The position numbers and the translations under genes were made by a program. 64,000 nucleotides of DNA from Gammaproteobacteria bacterium MOLA455 (GTDB taxonomy: Bacteria; Pseudomonadota; Gammaproteobacteria; Pseudomonadales; Porticoccaceae). Under the pieces are notes generated by a model. That model did not search any database, was not told where the DNA came from, and saw only the letters and a program-made list of their open reading frames with translations. The stretch spans positions 1,723,857 to 1,787,856 of the forward strand of contig AZIN01000001.1 of the NCBI GenBank assembly GCA_000511875.1, read 5' to 3'. Of this stretch, positions 19,267 through 27,469 are shown in pieces. Position 1 is the first letter of the stretch; each line of letters opens with the position of its first letter.

Positions 19267-20067
19267 ATGAGCTCAGATACACCTACCATTCTAAAAAAAA
19301 TCCTCGCCCGCAAGCATGAAGAAATTGCCGAGCGCAGTGCCTTGGTTTCTATTGCTCAGCTAATTGAAAAAGCGCAGTCCGCGGACTCTCCTAGAGGATT
19401 TGCCGCAGCACTTGAAGCCAAGCTTGCCGCTGGCCAATCTGCAGTGATTGCTGAAATTAAAAAGGCCTCTCCGAGTAAAGGGGTTATTCGTGAAGACTTT
19501 GATCCAGCCGCCATCGCCGAAAGCTATGAACAGGGTGGTGCAGCCTGCCTGTCCGTGCTGACCGACGTAGATTTCTTTCAGGGTGCAGATCAGTATCTGC
19601 AGATGGCGCGTGAGGCCACGCAACTGCCGGTTATCCGCAAAGATTTTATTATCGATGATTACCAGGTCTACGAAGCTCGCGCCATGAGCGCCGATTGTAT
19701 TCTATTAATTGTCTCAGCATTGACCGAAGAACAGCTAACCCACCTCCATGAGTTGGCGATATCATTGGGTATGGACGTTCTGATCGAAGTTCACGATGGC
19801 GCTGAGCTGGAAATAGCGCTTAAGTTGCATAACCCAATGGTCGGTATCAATAATCGTAACTTACACAGTTTTGAGGTTTCCCTCGACAACACCTATCAGC
19901 TGCTCGATAAAATCCCTGCTGGGAAAATTGTTATCACCGAGAGTGGCATACACAGTGCCGACGATGTGGCTGCTATGCGCGGCCACAATGTGAATAGCTT
20001 TTTGGTGGGTGAGGCCTTTATGCGAAGTGAAGAGCCTGGTCAGCGGTTGGCAGAAATGTTCGCTTAG
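19267..20067 (+). CDS. trpC: Indole-3-glycerol phosphate synthase
   Basis: A 266-residue TIM-barrel enzyme that closes the indole ring from the carboxyphenylamino-deoxyribulose phosphate product. Motifs are [12 protein letters not shown] at the N-terminus, [22 protein letters not shown] (catalytic lysine), [44 protein letters not shown] and [12 protein letters not shown]. It is a stand-alone TrpC with no fused TrpF domain, as in Pseudomonas. Its stop overlaps the end of the convergent vfr-like gene by 4 nt (20064-20067). Confidence 0.97.
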   Translation: MSSDTPTILKKILARKHEEIAERSALVSIAQLIEKAQSADSPRGFAAALEAKLAAGQSAVIAEIKKASPSKGVIREDFDPAAIAESYEQGGAACLSVLTDVDFFQGADQYLQMAREATQLPVIRKDFIIDDYQVYEARAMSADCILLIVSALTEEQLTHLHELAISLGMDVLIEVHDGAELEIALKLHNPMVGINNRNLHSFEVSLDNTYQLLDKIPAGKIVITESGIHSADDVAAMRGHNVNSFLVGEAFMRSEEPGQRLAEMFA

Positions 20068-20699
20068 CGAGTCCCAAACACCACCATGGTTTTGCCCGAC
20101 ACGGAAACCAGTCCCTGAGTCTCAAGCTCTTTCAATACCCGGCCAACCATCTCTCTTGAGCAGCCAACTATGCGTCCGATCTCCTGGCGCGTAATTTTAA
20201 TTTGCATGCCGTCTGGATGGGTCATGGCGTCTGGTTCTTTGCAAAGATCAAGCAAGGTTCTCGCCACTCGACCTGTGACATCAAGAAAAGCTAAATCCCG
20301 GACTTTGCGTGTGGTATCTCTAAGGCGTTGAGCAACCTGCTTGCTGATGGCGAAGAGAAATGCGGGGTGTTTATTGCTCAGCTCTATGAACTTCGCGTAG
20401 CTGATTTCCCCCACTTCGCATTCGGTTTTGGTGCGGATCCAAGCGCTGCGATGCTCCTGGTCGAAGAGGCCCATTTCACCGAAAAAATCACCCGGGTTAA
20501 GGTAGGCGAGAATGATCTCTTTGCCGTCACTATCATCTTCAATCATCACGGTGACCGAACCTTTGATAATGTAATAGAGGGTATCTCCCTGGTCACCGGC
20601 GTAGATTATGGTGCTTTTCGCCGGATACCGACGTCTGTGGCAGTGGGATAAAAACTCTTCCACATTCTCAATATGTGGTGTCAGAGGTGCAGGCGCCAA
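20064..20699 (-). CDS. vfr: Crp/Vfr-type cAMP-responsive regulator
   Basis: A 211-residue Crp-family regulator. An N-terminal cyclic-nucleotide domain shows [30 protein letters not shown] and the RSAW cAMP contact, followed by a long helix ([24 protein letters not shown]) and a C-terminal helix-turn-helix ([22 protein letters not shown]). The second half is nearly identical to Pseudomonas Vfr, which also lies next to trpC. The start codon is TTG at 20699-20697, supported by GGAG (plus-strand CTCC at 20707-20710) 7 nt upstream and by family length. Vfr controls type IV pili and virulence genes in response to cAMP made under Pil-Chp control. Confidence 0.92.
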   Translation of the reverse strand: MAPAPLTPHIENVEEFLSHCHRRRYPAKSTIIYAGDQGDTLYYIIKGSVTVMIEDDSDGKEIILAYLNPGDFFGEMGLFDQEHRSAWIRTKTECEVGEISYAKFIELSNKHPAFLFAISKQVAQRLRDTTRKVRDLAFLDVTGRVARTLLDLCKEPDAMTHPDGMQIKITRQEIGRIVGCSREMVGRVLKELETQGLVSVSGKTMVVFGTR

Positions 20700-20852
20700 T
20701 TTGTTTCTCCATTTACAAGTTTAGCAACATGCCGCTTTGGATACTGTTTATCTGCGACTCCTGAATTTAATAGTAGTCAAAAAAAAGGTGGCACGAGTAA
20801 AATTTGCATCGACCCTATGGTAATCTTTGCGCTACTGAAAGTGAGGTTGTAT

Positions 20853-21272
20853 ATGAAGGCAACAATTAAGTGGGTAGACGGCGTTATGTTTCTCGGCGAA
20901 TCCGGCAGTGGTCACAGTGTCGTGATGGATGGTGCTGAAGCTCAGGGTGGTCGCAACATGGGTGTTCGCCCCATGGAGATGCTTTTATTGGGCTTGGGTG
21001 GCTGTGCGTCCTTTGATGTGATGAGTATGCTCACCAAGAGCCGTCAGCAGGTAACTGATTGCCGCACTGAGGTCGAGGCTGAGCGAGTTGATGCCGTGCC
21101 CGCGGTGTTTAGTAAAATCCACTTGCACTTTCTAGTTAGCGGAACCAGCCTTAAAGAGAGCCAGGTTAAGCGCGCCGTTGAGCTCTCAGCTGAAAAGTAT
21201 TGTTCGGCCTCGATTATGCTCAATGCCGCGGGAGTTGAGATGAGTCATAGCTACGAGGTGATAGAGATCTGA
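20853..21272 (+). CDS. OsmC/YhfA-family peroxiredoxin-like protein
   Basis: A 139-residue OsmC-fold protein. The pattern GGRNMGVRPMEMLLLGLGGCASFDVMSML with the first reactive cysteine, and KYCSASIMLNAAG with the second, identify the family of thiol-dependent hydroperoxide-detoxifying proteins. The YhfA subgroup lies divergent from crp in Escherichia coli, and here it is divergent from the Crp/Vfr gene, which strengthens the call. I chose the ATG at 20853 with GAGG (20843-20846) 6 nt upstream; the longer open frame to 20673 overlaps the vfr start and has no family match. Confidence 0.88.
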   Translation: MKATIKWVDGVMFLGESGSGHSVVMDGAEAQGGRNMGVRPMEMLLLGLGGCASFDVMSMLTKSRQQVTDCRTEVEAERVDAVPAVFSKIHLHFLVSGTSLKESQVKRAVELSAEKYCSASIMLNAAGVEMSHSYEVIEI

Positions 21273-21338
21273 CTTAGCCGGTTAACCAAAGGCCTCTTTA
21301 ACCAAGACCTCTCTATTGAAAATCGCTAAATTTCAGGC

Positions 21339-21366
21339 AAAAAAAAGGAGCCTAAAGGTAGGCTCC
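21339..21366 (-). terminator. Intrinsic terminator (minus strand) ending the candidate small RNA
   Basis: A perfect 8-bp stem GGAGCCTA (21347-21354) / TAGGCTCC (21359-21366) with a 4-nt loop. On the minus strand it is followed directly by eight T (A-run 21339-21346). No protein gene lies just upstream on that strand, which is why a short non-coding transcript is proposed. Confidence 0.88.
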
Positions 21367-21460
21367 TAAAAAATCCTGAGAAGGTCTCAAAGGAAGGGGT
21401 AGGGGTAACACTGGGTAAGAGCTGCGTTTCACTCGCTCTAAAAATCTGTACGTCTTCAAT
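21339..21460 (-). ncRNA. Candidate small RNA, about 120 nt
   Basis: On the minus strand a promoter-like pair (TTGCAG at 21495-21490, TACTAT at 21472-21467, 17-nt spacing) lies upstream of a segment ending in a strong terminator at 21366-21339, with no credible reading frame between. The transcript would hold a small hairpin (AGAGC...GCTCT), then an unpaired C-rich stretch (ACCCCTACCCCTTCC), a TGAGA-CCT-TCTCA hairpin and the terminator. That arrangement, with a C-rich seed able to pair with Shine-Dalgarno sequences, is common in trans-acting small RNAs. It is inferred only from sequence; start and existence are unproven. Confidence 0.5.
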
Positions 21461-21466
21461 GGGGTT

Positions 21467-21537
21467 ATAGTAGAAAACTGATCTCCATACTGCAAATGCA
21501 TTATTTGCATCTTAGTTATACCATTTTGTAATGACCT
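21467..21537. promoter_or_regulatory. Regulatory box A, copy of the lysR control region
   Basis: 21493-21537 matches 37 of 45 positions of 21890-21934. The core is CAAAT-GCATT-ATTTG, a 5-bp inverted repeat, followed by a second conserved block ending TTGTAATGACCT. A minus-strand promoter (TTGCAG/TACTAT, 17-nt spacer) reaches to 21467, and TTTGCA-N17-TGTAAT reads the other way, as at the lysR gene. Confidence 0.65.
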
Positions 21538-21613
21538 GGCTCTATAGCCTACAGGACTGGTTTCGCCTCACTTCTGTTGCAATTGGCGAAGAGGTCGGAA
21601 GGTTTTGTGGAAT

Positions 21614-21640
21614 AAAAAAAAGGGGCCCAAGAAGGGCCCC
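21614..21640 (-). terminator. Intrinsic terminator of the 40-residue gene
   Basis: A perfect 7-bp G/C stem, GGGGCCC (21622-21628) and GGGCCCC (21634-21640), with a 5-nt loop. Followed on the minus strand by a T-run (21621-21614). It lies about 55 nt beyond the stop of the small gene at 21695. Confidence 0.9.
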
Positions 21641-21694
21641 TATAAAAGAATCCTATAGCAAGGATTAAGAGGGGTTTGGTGCAAAGCCGCTGAC

Positions 21695-21817
21695 TTAGTG
21701 TGTCAGCGTCTTATCGGAAGCTTTGAGTTTTGGTGCTTTAACGTTCGCGAAGTCATCTTTCGCAATTGCAGCACCCGCTAATCCAGCAAAACCGATTAGT
21801 ATGTATACGAGTGTCAT
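21695..21817 (-). CDS. Unrecognised 40-residue membrane or exported protein
   Basis: A short gene on the minus strand. Its ATG at 21817 has GGAG 8 nt upstream, the frame is 40 codons plus TAA, and a strong terminator follows. The protein starts with a hydrophobic, glycine/alanine-rich segment (MTLVYILIGFAGLAGAAIAK), either a membrane anchor or a signal peptide cleaved after AIA. A polar, lysine-rich tail of about 20 residues ends in LTH. It matches no family I know. It is divergent from the LysR gene and shares its control region, so it is the likeliest direct target of that regulator. Ribosome site, terminator and promoter-like sequence together argue that it is a real gene. Confidence 0.72.
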   Translation of the reverse strand: MTLVYILIGFAGLAGAAIAKDDFANVKAPKLKASDKTLTH

Positions 21818-21863
21818 GGTCTATCTCCGTGGGTGTTTATGAGCAAATCGCTCTATGGGTGTA

Positions 21864-21934
21864 AAGATACGCGTAGCTATGTCATAATCCAAATGCATTG
21901 TTTGCATTATTTATATACCAAATTGTAATGACCT
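21864..21934. promoter_or_regulatory. Divergent control region between lysR and the 40-residue gene (box B)
   Basis: 21890-21934 is the second copy of the 45-bp box, with core CAAAT-GCATT-GTTTG. Toward lysR, TTTGCA (21901-21906) and TGTAAT (21924-21929) are 17 nt apart. Toward the small gene, TTGGAT (21892-21887) and TATCTT (21869-21864) are also 17 nt apart. The box touches the -35 of the small gene, as expected for a LysR activator that also represses itself. Confidence 0.6.
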
Positions 21935-21946
21935 TGAGAATACTCC

Positions 21947-22921
21947 ATGAATTTACAAAAACTCTCCCGTCTCGACCTCAATTTACTGGTGGCTCTTCAA
22001 GCTCTGCTGGAAGAGAAAAGCGTTACCCGCGCGGCACAGCGGCTGTTTATTACTCAGCCGGCCATGAGCCGAGTGTTGCAGCGCCTGCGTCAGCAGCTGG
22101 ATGATCCGCTATTTACCCGCACTGGCAATATATTAATTCCCACCCCCAAGGCACAGGAATTACAGTTGCGGTTGCCAATGTTACTCGATGGTATCCTCGA
22201 CATGGTTACCGATGGGGAGTTTGACCCGGCCGGTTATGTCGGTGAGATCACCATTGCTGTGCCTGAATTTATTGCTATCTCTCTGGCGTCTCAGTTGACT
22301 GCTCTGCTAAATAAATATGCGCCTGGTGTGATTCTGTCGGTTTCCAGTGAGACAGATTCTGTGGCGGGGGAGTTATCCGCAGGTGTGCTAGATTTTGCAA
22401 TTGATATAAAGAGGGAGATCACCACTGAGGTGACCGCTCGTCACCTGGCTATATTTAGTCCCTCTATATGGATGCGTGAGGGACATCCCTTGGCCAAAAA
22501 AAGCCGCGTAACCCTAGATGAGATTCTTCAATATCCCTATGTGCAGTATTATCTGTTAATCGCGAAACGTGTAAGTGCGCGGACCGATGCCCGTTTTGAT
22601 AGAGCTTTGCGAGAGCAGGGGCGCAGCCGTTCTAAGGCGATGGTAACCAATCAGTTGATGACGGCGATTGAAACTATCTGCGCATCTGATTGTTTGATGG
22701 TATCGGCCAAGTTTGGTTCTGGTATGGAGCGCGAGCTCTATCGGATTGTTACTAAAACCTATCCTGATGACCTTCCCCACGAGGGCACTGTGCCTCTAGT
22801 ACTACTGCAGCACAAGCGCACCTTGGGCTCTCCTATTCATCAGTGGTTGTCGGAGAAGATTGTCGATCTGGCTCGTGATATGGAAAATCCCCACGAGCCG
22901 CAGTCAATGCTGTTTGATTGA
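21947..22921 (+). CDS. LysR-family transcriptional regulator
   Basis: A 324-residue LysR-type regulator. The N-terminal winged helix is clear: RLDLNLLVALQALLEEKSVTRAAQRLFITQPAMSRVLQRLRQQLDDPLFTRTG (about 8-60). A periplasmic-binding-protein-like effector domain follows from about residue 95 (GEITIAVPEFIAISLASQLTALL). The opening resembles the LeuO/NahR branch; the effector is unknown. It is divergent from the 40-residue gene. Two near-identical boxes (21493-21537 and 21890-21934) are candidate binding sites, suggesting control of both the small gene and the putative small RNA as well as itself. Confidence 0.9.
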   Translation: MNLQKLSRLDLNLLVALQALLEEKSVTRAAQRLFITQPAMSRVLQRLRQQLDDPLFTRTGNILIPTPKAQELQLRLPMLLDGILDMVTDGEFDPAGYVGEITIAVPEFIAISLASQLTALLNKYAPGVILSVSSETDSVAGELSAGVLDFAIDIKREITTEVTARHLAIFSPSIWMREGHPLAKKSRVTLDEILQYPYVQYYLLIAKRVSARTDARFDRALREQGRSRSKAMVTNQLMTAIETICASDCLMVSAKFGSGMERELYRIVTKTYPDDLPHEGTVPLVLLQHKRTLGSPIHQWLSEKIVDLARDMENPHEPQSMLFD

Positions 22922-22957
22922 GAGCTATTTTTATCGCGGCTAGTTGAGTGACCAGAG

Positions 22958-23608
22958 TTAGATTCTGTAACTACTCGCTGTCATGGCAGCAGAAACCATG
23001 GTCATCAGTTTCTTGACCGGCGTGGGGAAAGGATAGCCACCGGCATCAAGGGCGCTTTCGGCATGATGTTTCTCGTCCACTAGCATTTGCTCAATAACCG
23101 CACGGCTTTTGTGATCATCCTCTGGCAGTTTATCTAAATGCTCTTGTAGATGATTGCATACCTGCTCTTCAGTGGCGGCAACAAATCCAAGACTGAGCTT
23201 GTCACTGATTAGTCCTGCGGCTGCGCCAATCCCGAATGAGGCGGCATACCAAACCGGATTTAAAAGGCTGGTGCTGCCATCAAGCTGCTTAATCCGTTCC
23301 TCACACCAGGCCAGGTGATCAATCTCTTCAGCTGCCGCTGCTTCCATTTGCTCACCCACTTCGGGCAATTTAGCAGTCAGAGCCTGACCCTGATAGAGCG
23401 CCTGAGCACAGACCTCACCAGCATGGTTTACCCGCATCAAACCGGCAGCATGCTTGCGCTCATGCTCCGATAGCTCGCCCTCTGCTCTGCCCTTGGCTGG
23501 TGAACTACGCTGTGGCGTTGGAGCACTACCAGCAATAGTCCGCAGGGCCTGATCAGCGTGCACTATAAATTGATCAAATACAGAGAGTTTGAGTTTTGAC
23601 TGGGACAT
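22958..23608 (-). CDS. coq7: Demethoxyubiquinone hydroxylase
   Basis: A 216-residue di-iron monooxygenase performing a late ring hydroxylation of ubiquinone synthesis (demethoxyubiquinone to demethylubiquinone). The ferritin-like ligands are visible in [32 protein letters not shown] and [19 protein letters not shown]. The length matches the bacterial Coq7 family that replaces UbiF in Pseudomonas and related genera. It is convergent with the LysR gene, and about 90 bp without a visible gene separate it from the membrane protein upstream. Confidence 0.95.
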   Translation of the reverse strand: MSQSKLKLSVFDQFIVHADQALRTIAGSAPTPQRSSPAKGRAEGELSEHERKHAAGLMRVNHAGEVCAQALYQGQALTAKLPEVGEQMEAAAAEEIDHLAWCEERIKQLDGSTSLLNPVWYAASFGIGAAAGLISDKLSLGFVAATEEQVCNHLQEHLDKLPEDDHKSRAVIEQMLVDEKHHAESALDAGGYPFPTPVKKLMTMVSAAMTASSYRI

Positions 23609-23698
23609 AAGAGGTCTTCTATCGGTCTTCTAAAAGAGTGTGTTGGTTAGCCAGATTCCTAAAGGGACTGTAGTGGCTTTGGCCGCGCTTGTCTATTT

Positions 23699-24427
23699 TT
23701 ACGTCTTGGCGGACTGATCCGTCTTGTTGACGTAGATAAACGGCAAATAAAACAAGGCAAAGAAAACCATCGCCAGCAATTCGCCCACCAATATATACAG
23801 CGGCCATGGTCCAAGCAGATCCAGAATAGATGCGTTGCCCGGCTTATTCATCAAATACAAGTAGTTGGCACCTATCAGCAGATTCAGTCCGTAGAGTGCC
23901 AGTGCATAGAGGTTCAACCAGCCAAAGGTAATCAGGATTCCCTTGAGGCGCGGGTACATTTGAAAGGCAAAGATACTGTGTATTACCAGCACTACCAGAC
24001 CGCCATGGACGATCCAATATTTAAAAAACTCGTTGCTGGGAAAACCCACATAGAGATCGGGGGTTAGCATGGCCTGCACTGTGCCGGCCATTACCAGAAA
24101 GTAGATCACCTCTAGGCGCCGTTGATTAGGGTGCCAAAATAGCAGCGGTGCCAATATAGCAAATAGATTGCAAAGGGATAAAGGCAGGTCGATGAGTAGA
24201 TTAAAACGATTAAAGTAGATCTTGATGGCGCTAAAAATAATCACAGTGATCGCTAGAAAAATCGACAGTCCTCGGCTAAAAAGCAGATTCTGGCGCTTAT
24301 CAAAGTTGCGGATACACCAGACCGCTGCCAGCATACAGAGTGCAAACACTGATAGAGCGCCAAGATGTTGCGCACCAAATGAATGGAACTCAATTTCGAC
24401 GCTGAGAAATTGCTGCCACAGTGTCAT
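23699..24427 (-). CDS. TMEM164/YwaF-family integral membrane protein
   Basis: A 242-residue protein with about seven hydrophobic segments and very few charges between them. The patterns LPLSLCNLFAILAPL, PNEFFKYWIVHGGLVVLVIHS and NYLYLMNKPGNASILDLLGPWPLY are typical of the TIGR02206/TMEM164 family. The bacterial function is unknown; a catalytic role on lipids has been proposed for eukaryotic relatives. It starts 7 nt after the purD stop, so it is almost certainly co-transcribed with purD, although no functional link is obvious. Confidence 0.8.
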   Translation of the reverse strand: MTLWQQFLSVEIEFHSFGAQHLGALSVFALCMLAAVWCIRNFDKRQNLLFSRGLSIFLAITVIIFSAIKIYFNRFNLLIDLPLSLCNLFAILAPLLFWHPNQRRLEVIYFLVMAGTVQAMLTPDLYVGFPSNEFFKYWIVHGGLVVLVIHSIFAFQMYPRLKGILITFGWLNLYALALYGLNLLIGANYLYLMNKPGNASILDLLGPWPLYILVGELLAMVFFALFYLPFIYVNKTDQSAKT

Positions 24428-24434
24428 TGGAGGC

Positions 24435-25724
24435 TTAGCCCTGCTGCTCGCGCTTTATCGCGCGCCAAGCAATGTCCGAACGTTTGTAAAGATTCTTGAA
24501 ATCAACACTGGCTGCCAGCTGATAGGCTGCCTGCTGCGCCTCAGCAACCGTGTTGCCCAGTGCCGTGGCGCAGAGCACACGACCGCCGTTAGTGACAACC
24601 TCAGCATCTTTAATCGCTGTGCCAGCGTGAAATACTTTGCCGATGGCAGTGCTTTCGGTATCGAGACCGGTTATGGCATCGCCTTTACCATAGCTGCCGG
24701 GATAGCCACCGGCAGCCAGAACTATACCCACCGCAGGACGCGGATCCCAACTTGTCTGTTCTAAATCCAAGGTGCCGTCCAGTGCTGCAAGACAGTGGCT
24801 GACCAGATCAGATTTTAAACGCATTAAGATCGGCTGGGTCTCAGGATCGCCGAAGCGGCAGTTGTATTCAATTACCTTCGGCGTGCCATCGGCCATGATC
24901 ATCAGTCCGGCGTAAAGAAAGCCGGTGTAATCATTGCCTTCGTCGGCCATGCCTTTAACCGTTGGATAAATCACCTCGTCCATGATGCGCTGATAAATCA
25001 CATCGTCGACCACTGGTGCAGGAGAGTAAGCCCCCATACCGCCAGTATTGGGTCCGGTATCGCCATCGCCGGCGCGTTTGTGGTCTTGACTAGTCGCCAT
25101 AGGCAGAACATTTTTACCGTCAACCATGACAATAAAGCTCGCCTCTTCACCGTCGAGAAACTCTTCGATCACCACTCTATGACCAGCTTCGCCAAAGGCA
25201 TTGCCCGCCAGCATATCTTTTACCGCAGCTTCAGCTTCGCTCATGGTCATGGCCACAATCACACCTTTACCTGCGGCCAATCCGTCGGCTTTAATCACAA
25301 TTGGTGCGCCTACCTGTTGCAGGTACGCCATGGCTTCATCTATATCGGAAAAGTTCTGGTAATAGCCGGTGGGAATATTTTGACGTGACAAAAAATCTTT
25401 GGTGAAAGCTTTGGAGCCCTCAAGTTGTGCGGCGCCCTTGGAGGGGCCGAATATTGGTTGCTGACGCTGGTTAAAGAAGTCGACGATACCGTCGACCAAT
25501 GGCTGCTCTGGACCGACGATTGTCAAAGCGACATTATTATTGGCAGCAAAATCAGCCAGCGCCGCAAAGTCATCTATACCTAGGGCGATATTTTCCACCT
25601 TAGTTTCTCTGGCGCTGCCGGCATTACCCGGAGCCACATAGACAGTTTCCACATCGCTGCTCTGAGCGACTTTCCATGCTAGAGCGTGTTCGCGACCACC
25701 TGAGCCAATAACCAATACATTCAT
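24435..25724 (-). CDS. purD: Phosphoribosylamine-glycine ligase
   Basis: A 429-residue ATP-grasp enzyme making glycinamide ribonucleotide in purine synthesis. It begins MNVLVIGSGGREHALAWK. Further motifs are VGPEQPLVDGIVDFF, GPSKGAAQLEGSKAFTKDF, VIKADGLAAGKGV, TGGMGAYSPAP, and NCRFGDPETQPILMRL with metal ligands. I use the ATG at 25724, where the conserved N-terminus begins; an open frame up to 25856 has no homology. purH lies on the same strand 1.7 kb further upstream, separated by the oppositely oriented photolyase gene. Confidence 0.97.
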   Translation of the reverse strand: MNVLVIGSGGREHALAWKVAQSSDVETVYVAPGNAGSARETKVENIALGIDDFAALADFAANNNVALTIVGPEQPLVDGIVDFFNQRQQPIFGPSKGAAQLEGSKAFTKDFLSRQNIPTGYYQNFSDIDEAMAYLQQVGAPIVIKADGLAAGKGVIVAMTMSEAEAAVKDMLAGNAFGEAGHRVVIEEFLDGEEASFIVMVDGKNVLPMATSQDHKRAGDGDTGPNTGGMGAYSPAPVVDDVIYQRIMDEVIYPTVKGMADEGNDYTGFLYAGLMIMADGTPKVIEYNCRFGDPETQPILMRLKSDLVSHCLAALDGTLDLEQTSWDPRPAVGIVLAAGGYPGSYGKGDAITGLDTESTAIGKVFHAGTAIKDAEVVTNGGRVLCATALGNTVAEAQQAAYQLAASVDFKNLYKRSDIAWRAIKREQQG

Positions 25725-25878
25725 TTGTCTAAATCCAAAGTCAAAAATAATGGCGCAGATTGTAGCAGAGTAAACCGCTAAATATGCTGTAATAGGGCCC
25801 TGAGTTAATTCCCGATTAGAGGATCTACTCTGCGCTTGCTGCCCGTAAACAGACAATAAAAGAATAGAGGATATTCAA

Positions 25879-27324
25879 ATCTCACTACCAATCTCAGAAT
25901 CGACCATCTGCTGGTTTCGCCAAGACCTTCGCCTTGCCGACAATCCCGCACTAGCTGCAGCCTGTGAATCCGGCGCGGTTATTCCTGTGTTTATCTTTGA
26001 CGAAAGCGGCGAGCAGGATTGGACTCTCGGAGGTGCTAGTCGCTGGTGGTTGCACCATGCGTTGCAGTCGCTGGACAAAAGTCTTGGCGGCAAGTTGACT
26101 ATTTACAGTGGCGATGCCCTGACAATCCTCTCCGATCTTAGTACCGCAATGTCAGCGAAAGCGGTTTATTGGAATCGCTGTTACGAGCCGCGAAGCATCG
26201 AGCGCGACGCCAAGATAAAGAGCAGTCTGAAAGAGGCGGGACTCGAGGTGCAGAGTTTTAATGGCTCCCTGTTGTGGGAGCCTTGGCAGGTACTGAAAAA
26301 AGATGGCACCCCCTACAAGGTTTTCACTCCCTACTACCGCAGAGGCTGTCTGCAAAAGGTCGCGCCGAGACAGCCGCTACCTGTTCCTGTGACTATGAAT
26401 TTGGTTAAGGCTGAGAACAGCTTGGCAGTTGAAGATCTGTCGCTATTGCCGACAATTGGCTGGGATAAAAAGCTCCATGGTGATTGGGATATCAGCGAAG
26501 ATGGTGCCAGAGATCGCTTAGATGATTTTGTCTTTAGCGGCATCCAGGATTATCGCGAAGGCCGCAACTTTCCCAGCAAGAAGAATGTCTCACGTCTGTC
26601 CCCTTACTTTCACTTCGGTCAGATGTCGGTGAATACCGCCTGGTATGCAGCCAATGATGCCGCGGCCTTAATCGACAATGAAAGCAATCTGGATACGTTT
26701 TTGAGCGAGCTGGGATGGCGTGAGTTTTCCTATTATCTGCTCTATCATTTCCCCAAATTACCCACTGACAATTTGCAGCAGCGGTTTGACGTTTTTCCAT
26801 GGGCTGCCAATACTGACGCCGAGCTCAAAGCCTGGCAGAAAGGTAAAACCGGCTATCCCCTAGTGGATGCCGGTATGCGTGAGCTTTGGAATACTGGCTA
26901 TATGCACAACCGGGTGCGCATGGTGGTGGGTTCATTTATGGTGAAGAATTTATTGATCCATTGGCACAGTGGCGAGCGCTGGTTTTGGGACTGTCTGGTG
27001 GATGCGGATCTGGCGGCCAATAGTGCAAGCTGGCAGTGGATCGCCGGTTGCGGTGCTGATGCGGCACCGTTTTTCCGGATCTTTAATCCCATAACTCAGA
27101 GTGAAAAGTTTGATAAGCAGGGTGACTATATTCGTCGCCATGTTCCCGAATTAGCGGAGATGCCCGCCAAGTACATACATGCCCCCTGGTTGGCGCCGGC
27201 TGAGGTTCTAGCAGCGGCAGGAGTCAAAATTGGCACTGACTACCCCGCGCCGATTGTCGACATCAAGGAATCTCGAGAAAGGGCTCTGGCAGCGTTTAAA
27301 ATGACCAAGAATGATCTGCTTTAG
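25879..27324 (+). CDS. phrB: Deoxyribodipyrimidine photolyase (class I, cryptochrome/photolyase family)
   Basis: A light-driven flavoprotein that repairs cyclobutane pyrimidine dimers. The N-terminal antenna domain opens ICWFRQDLRLADNPALAAA. FAD-domain motifs include LSPYFHFGQMS, LGWREFSYYLLYHFP, KGKTGYPLVDAGMREL, MHNRVRMVVGSF and SWQWIAGCGADAAP. The conserved N-terminus is in frame but has no ATG, GTG or TTG: an in-frame TAA lies at 25846 and the first usual start, GTG 25987, would delete the Rossmann opening. AGAGG (25866-25870) is followed 8 nt later by ATC at 25879, giving 481 residues, close to the 472 of Escherichia coli PhrB. I therefore propose ATC (or ATT at 25873) as start. The exact start is uncertain. 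Confidence 0.88.
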   Translation: MSLPISESTICWFRQDLRLADNPALAAACESGAVIPVFIFDESGEQDWTLGGASRWWLHHALQSLDKSLGGKLTIYSGDALTILSDLSTAMSAKAVYWNRCYEPRSIERDAKIKSSLKEAGLEVQSFNGSLLWEPWQVLKKDGTPYKVFTPYYRRGCLQKVAPRQPLPVPVTMNLVKAENSLAVEDLSLLPTIGWDKKLHGDWDISEDGARDRLDDFVFSGIQDYREGRNFPSKKNVSRLSPYFHFGQMSVNTAWYAANDAAALIDNESNLDTFLSELGWREFSYYLLYHFPKLPTDNLQQRFDVFPWAANTDAELKAWQKGKTGYPLVDAGMRELWNTGYMHNRVRMVVGSFMVKNLLIHWHSGERWFWDCLVDADLAANSASWQWIAGCGADAAPFFRIFNPITQSEKFDKQGDYIRRHVPELAEMPAKYIHAPWLAPAEVLAAAGVKIGTDYPAPIVDIKESRERALAAFKMTKNDLL

Positions 27325-27390
27325 AGATTAGAAAACGGTTTCTTTTCTAGATGTTCGCTCAGACAGAGATTGTTTTTCTGGCAAGATAAA

Positions 27391-27444
27391 AAAATGTACC
27401 CAGTGAGTACGCTTCTGTCTAAAAGCAACCACTGAGTACATTTT
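27391..27444. terminator. Bidirectional terminator between photolyase and purH
   Basis: AAAATGTACCCAGTG (27391-27405) and CACTGAGTACATTTT (27430-27444) pair at 14 of 15 positions around a 24-nt loop that itself contains GCTT/AAGC. A-runs and T-runs flank both sides, suiting the convergent genes phrB and purH. Confidence 0.75.
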
Positions 27445-27469
27445 AACGCTGGCAGAAAAAGCTAGCCTG

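Noticed and set aside
21341..21425. 26-codon GTG frame inside the candidate small RNA
   Set aside because: No convincing Shine-Dalgarno, and its stop lies within the terminator stem; a non-coding reading is simpler.
21531..21668. Plus-strand frame of 45 codons starting at ATGACC in box A
   Set aside because: It runs through the terminator of the small minus-strand gene, has no ribosome site and an unlikely composition.
21898..22104. Frame beginning in the lysR promoter and overlapping lysR
   Set aside because: It is an alternative frame of the clear LysR DNA-binding domain.
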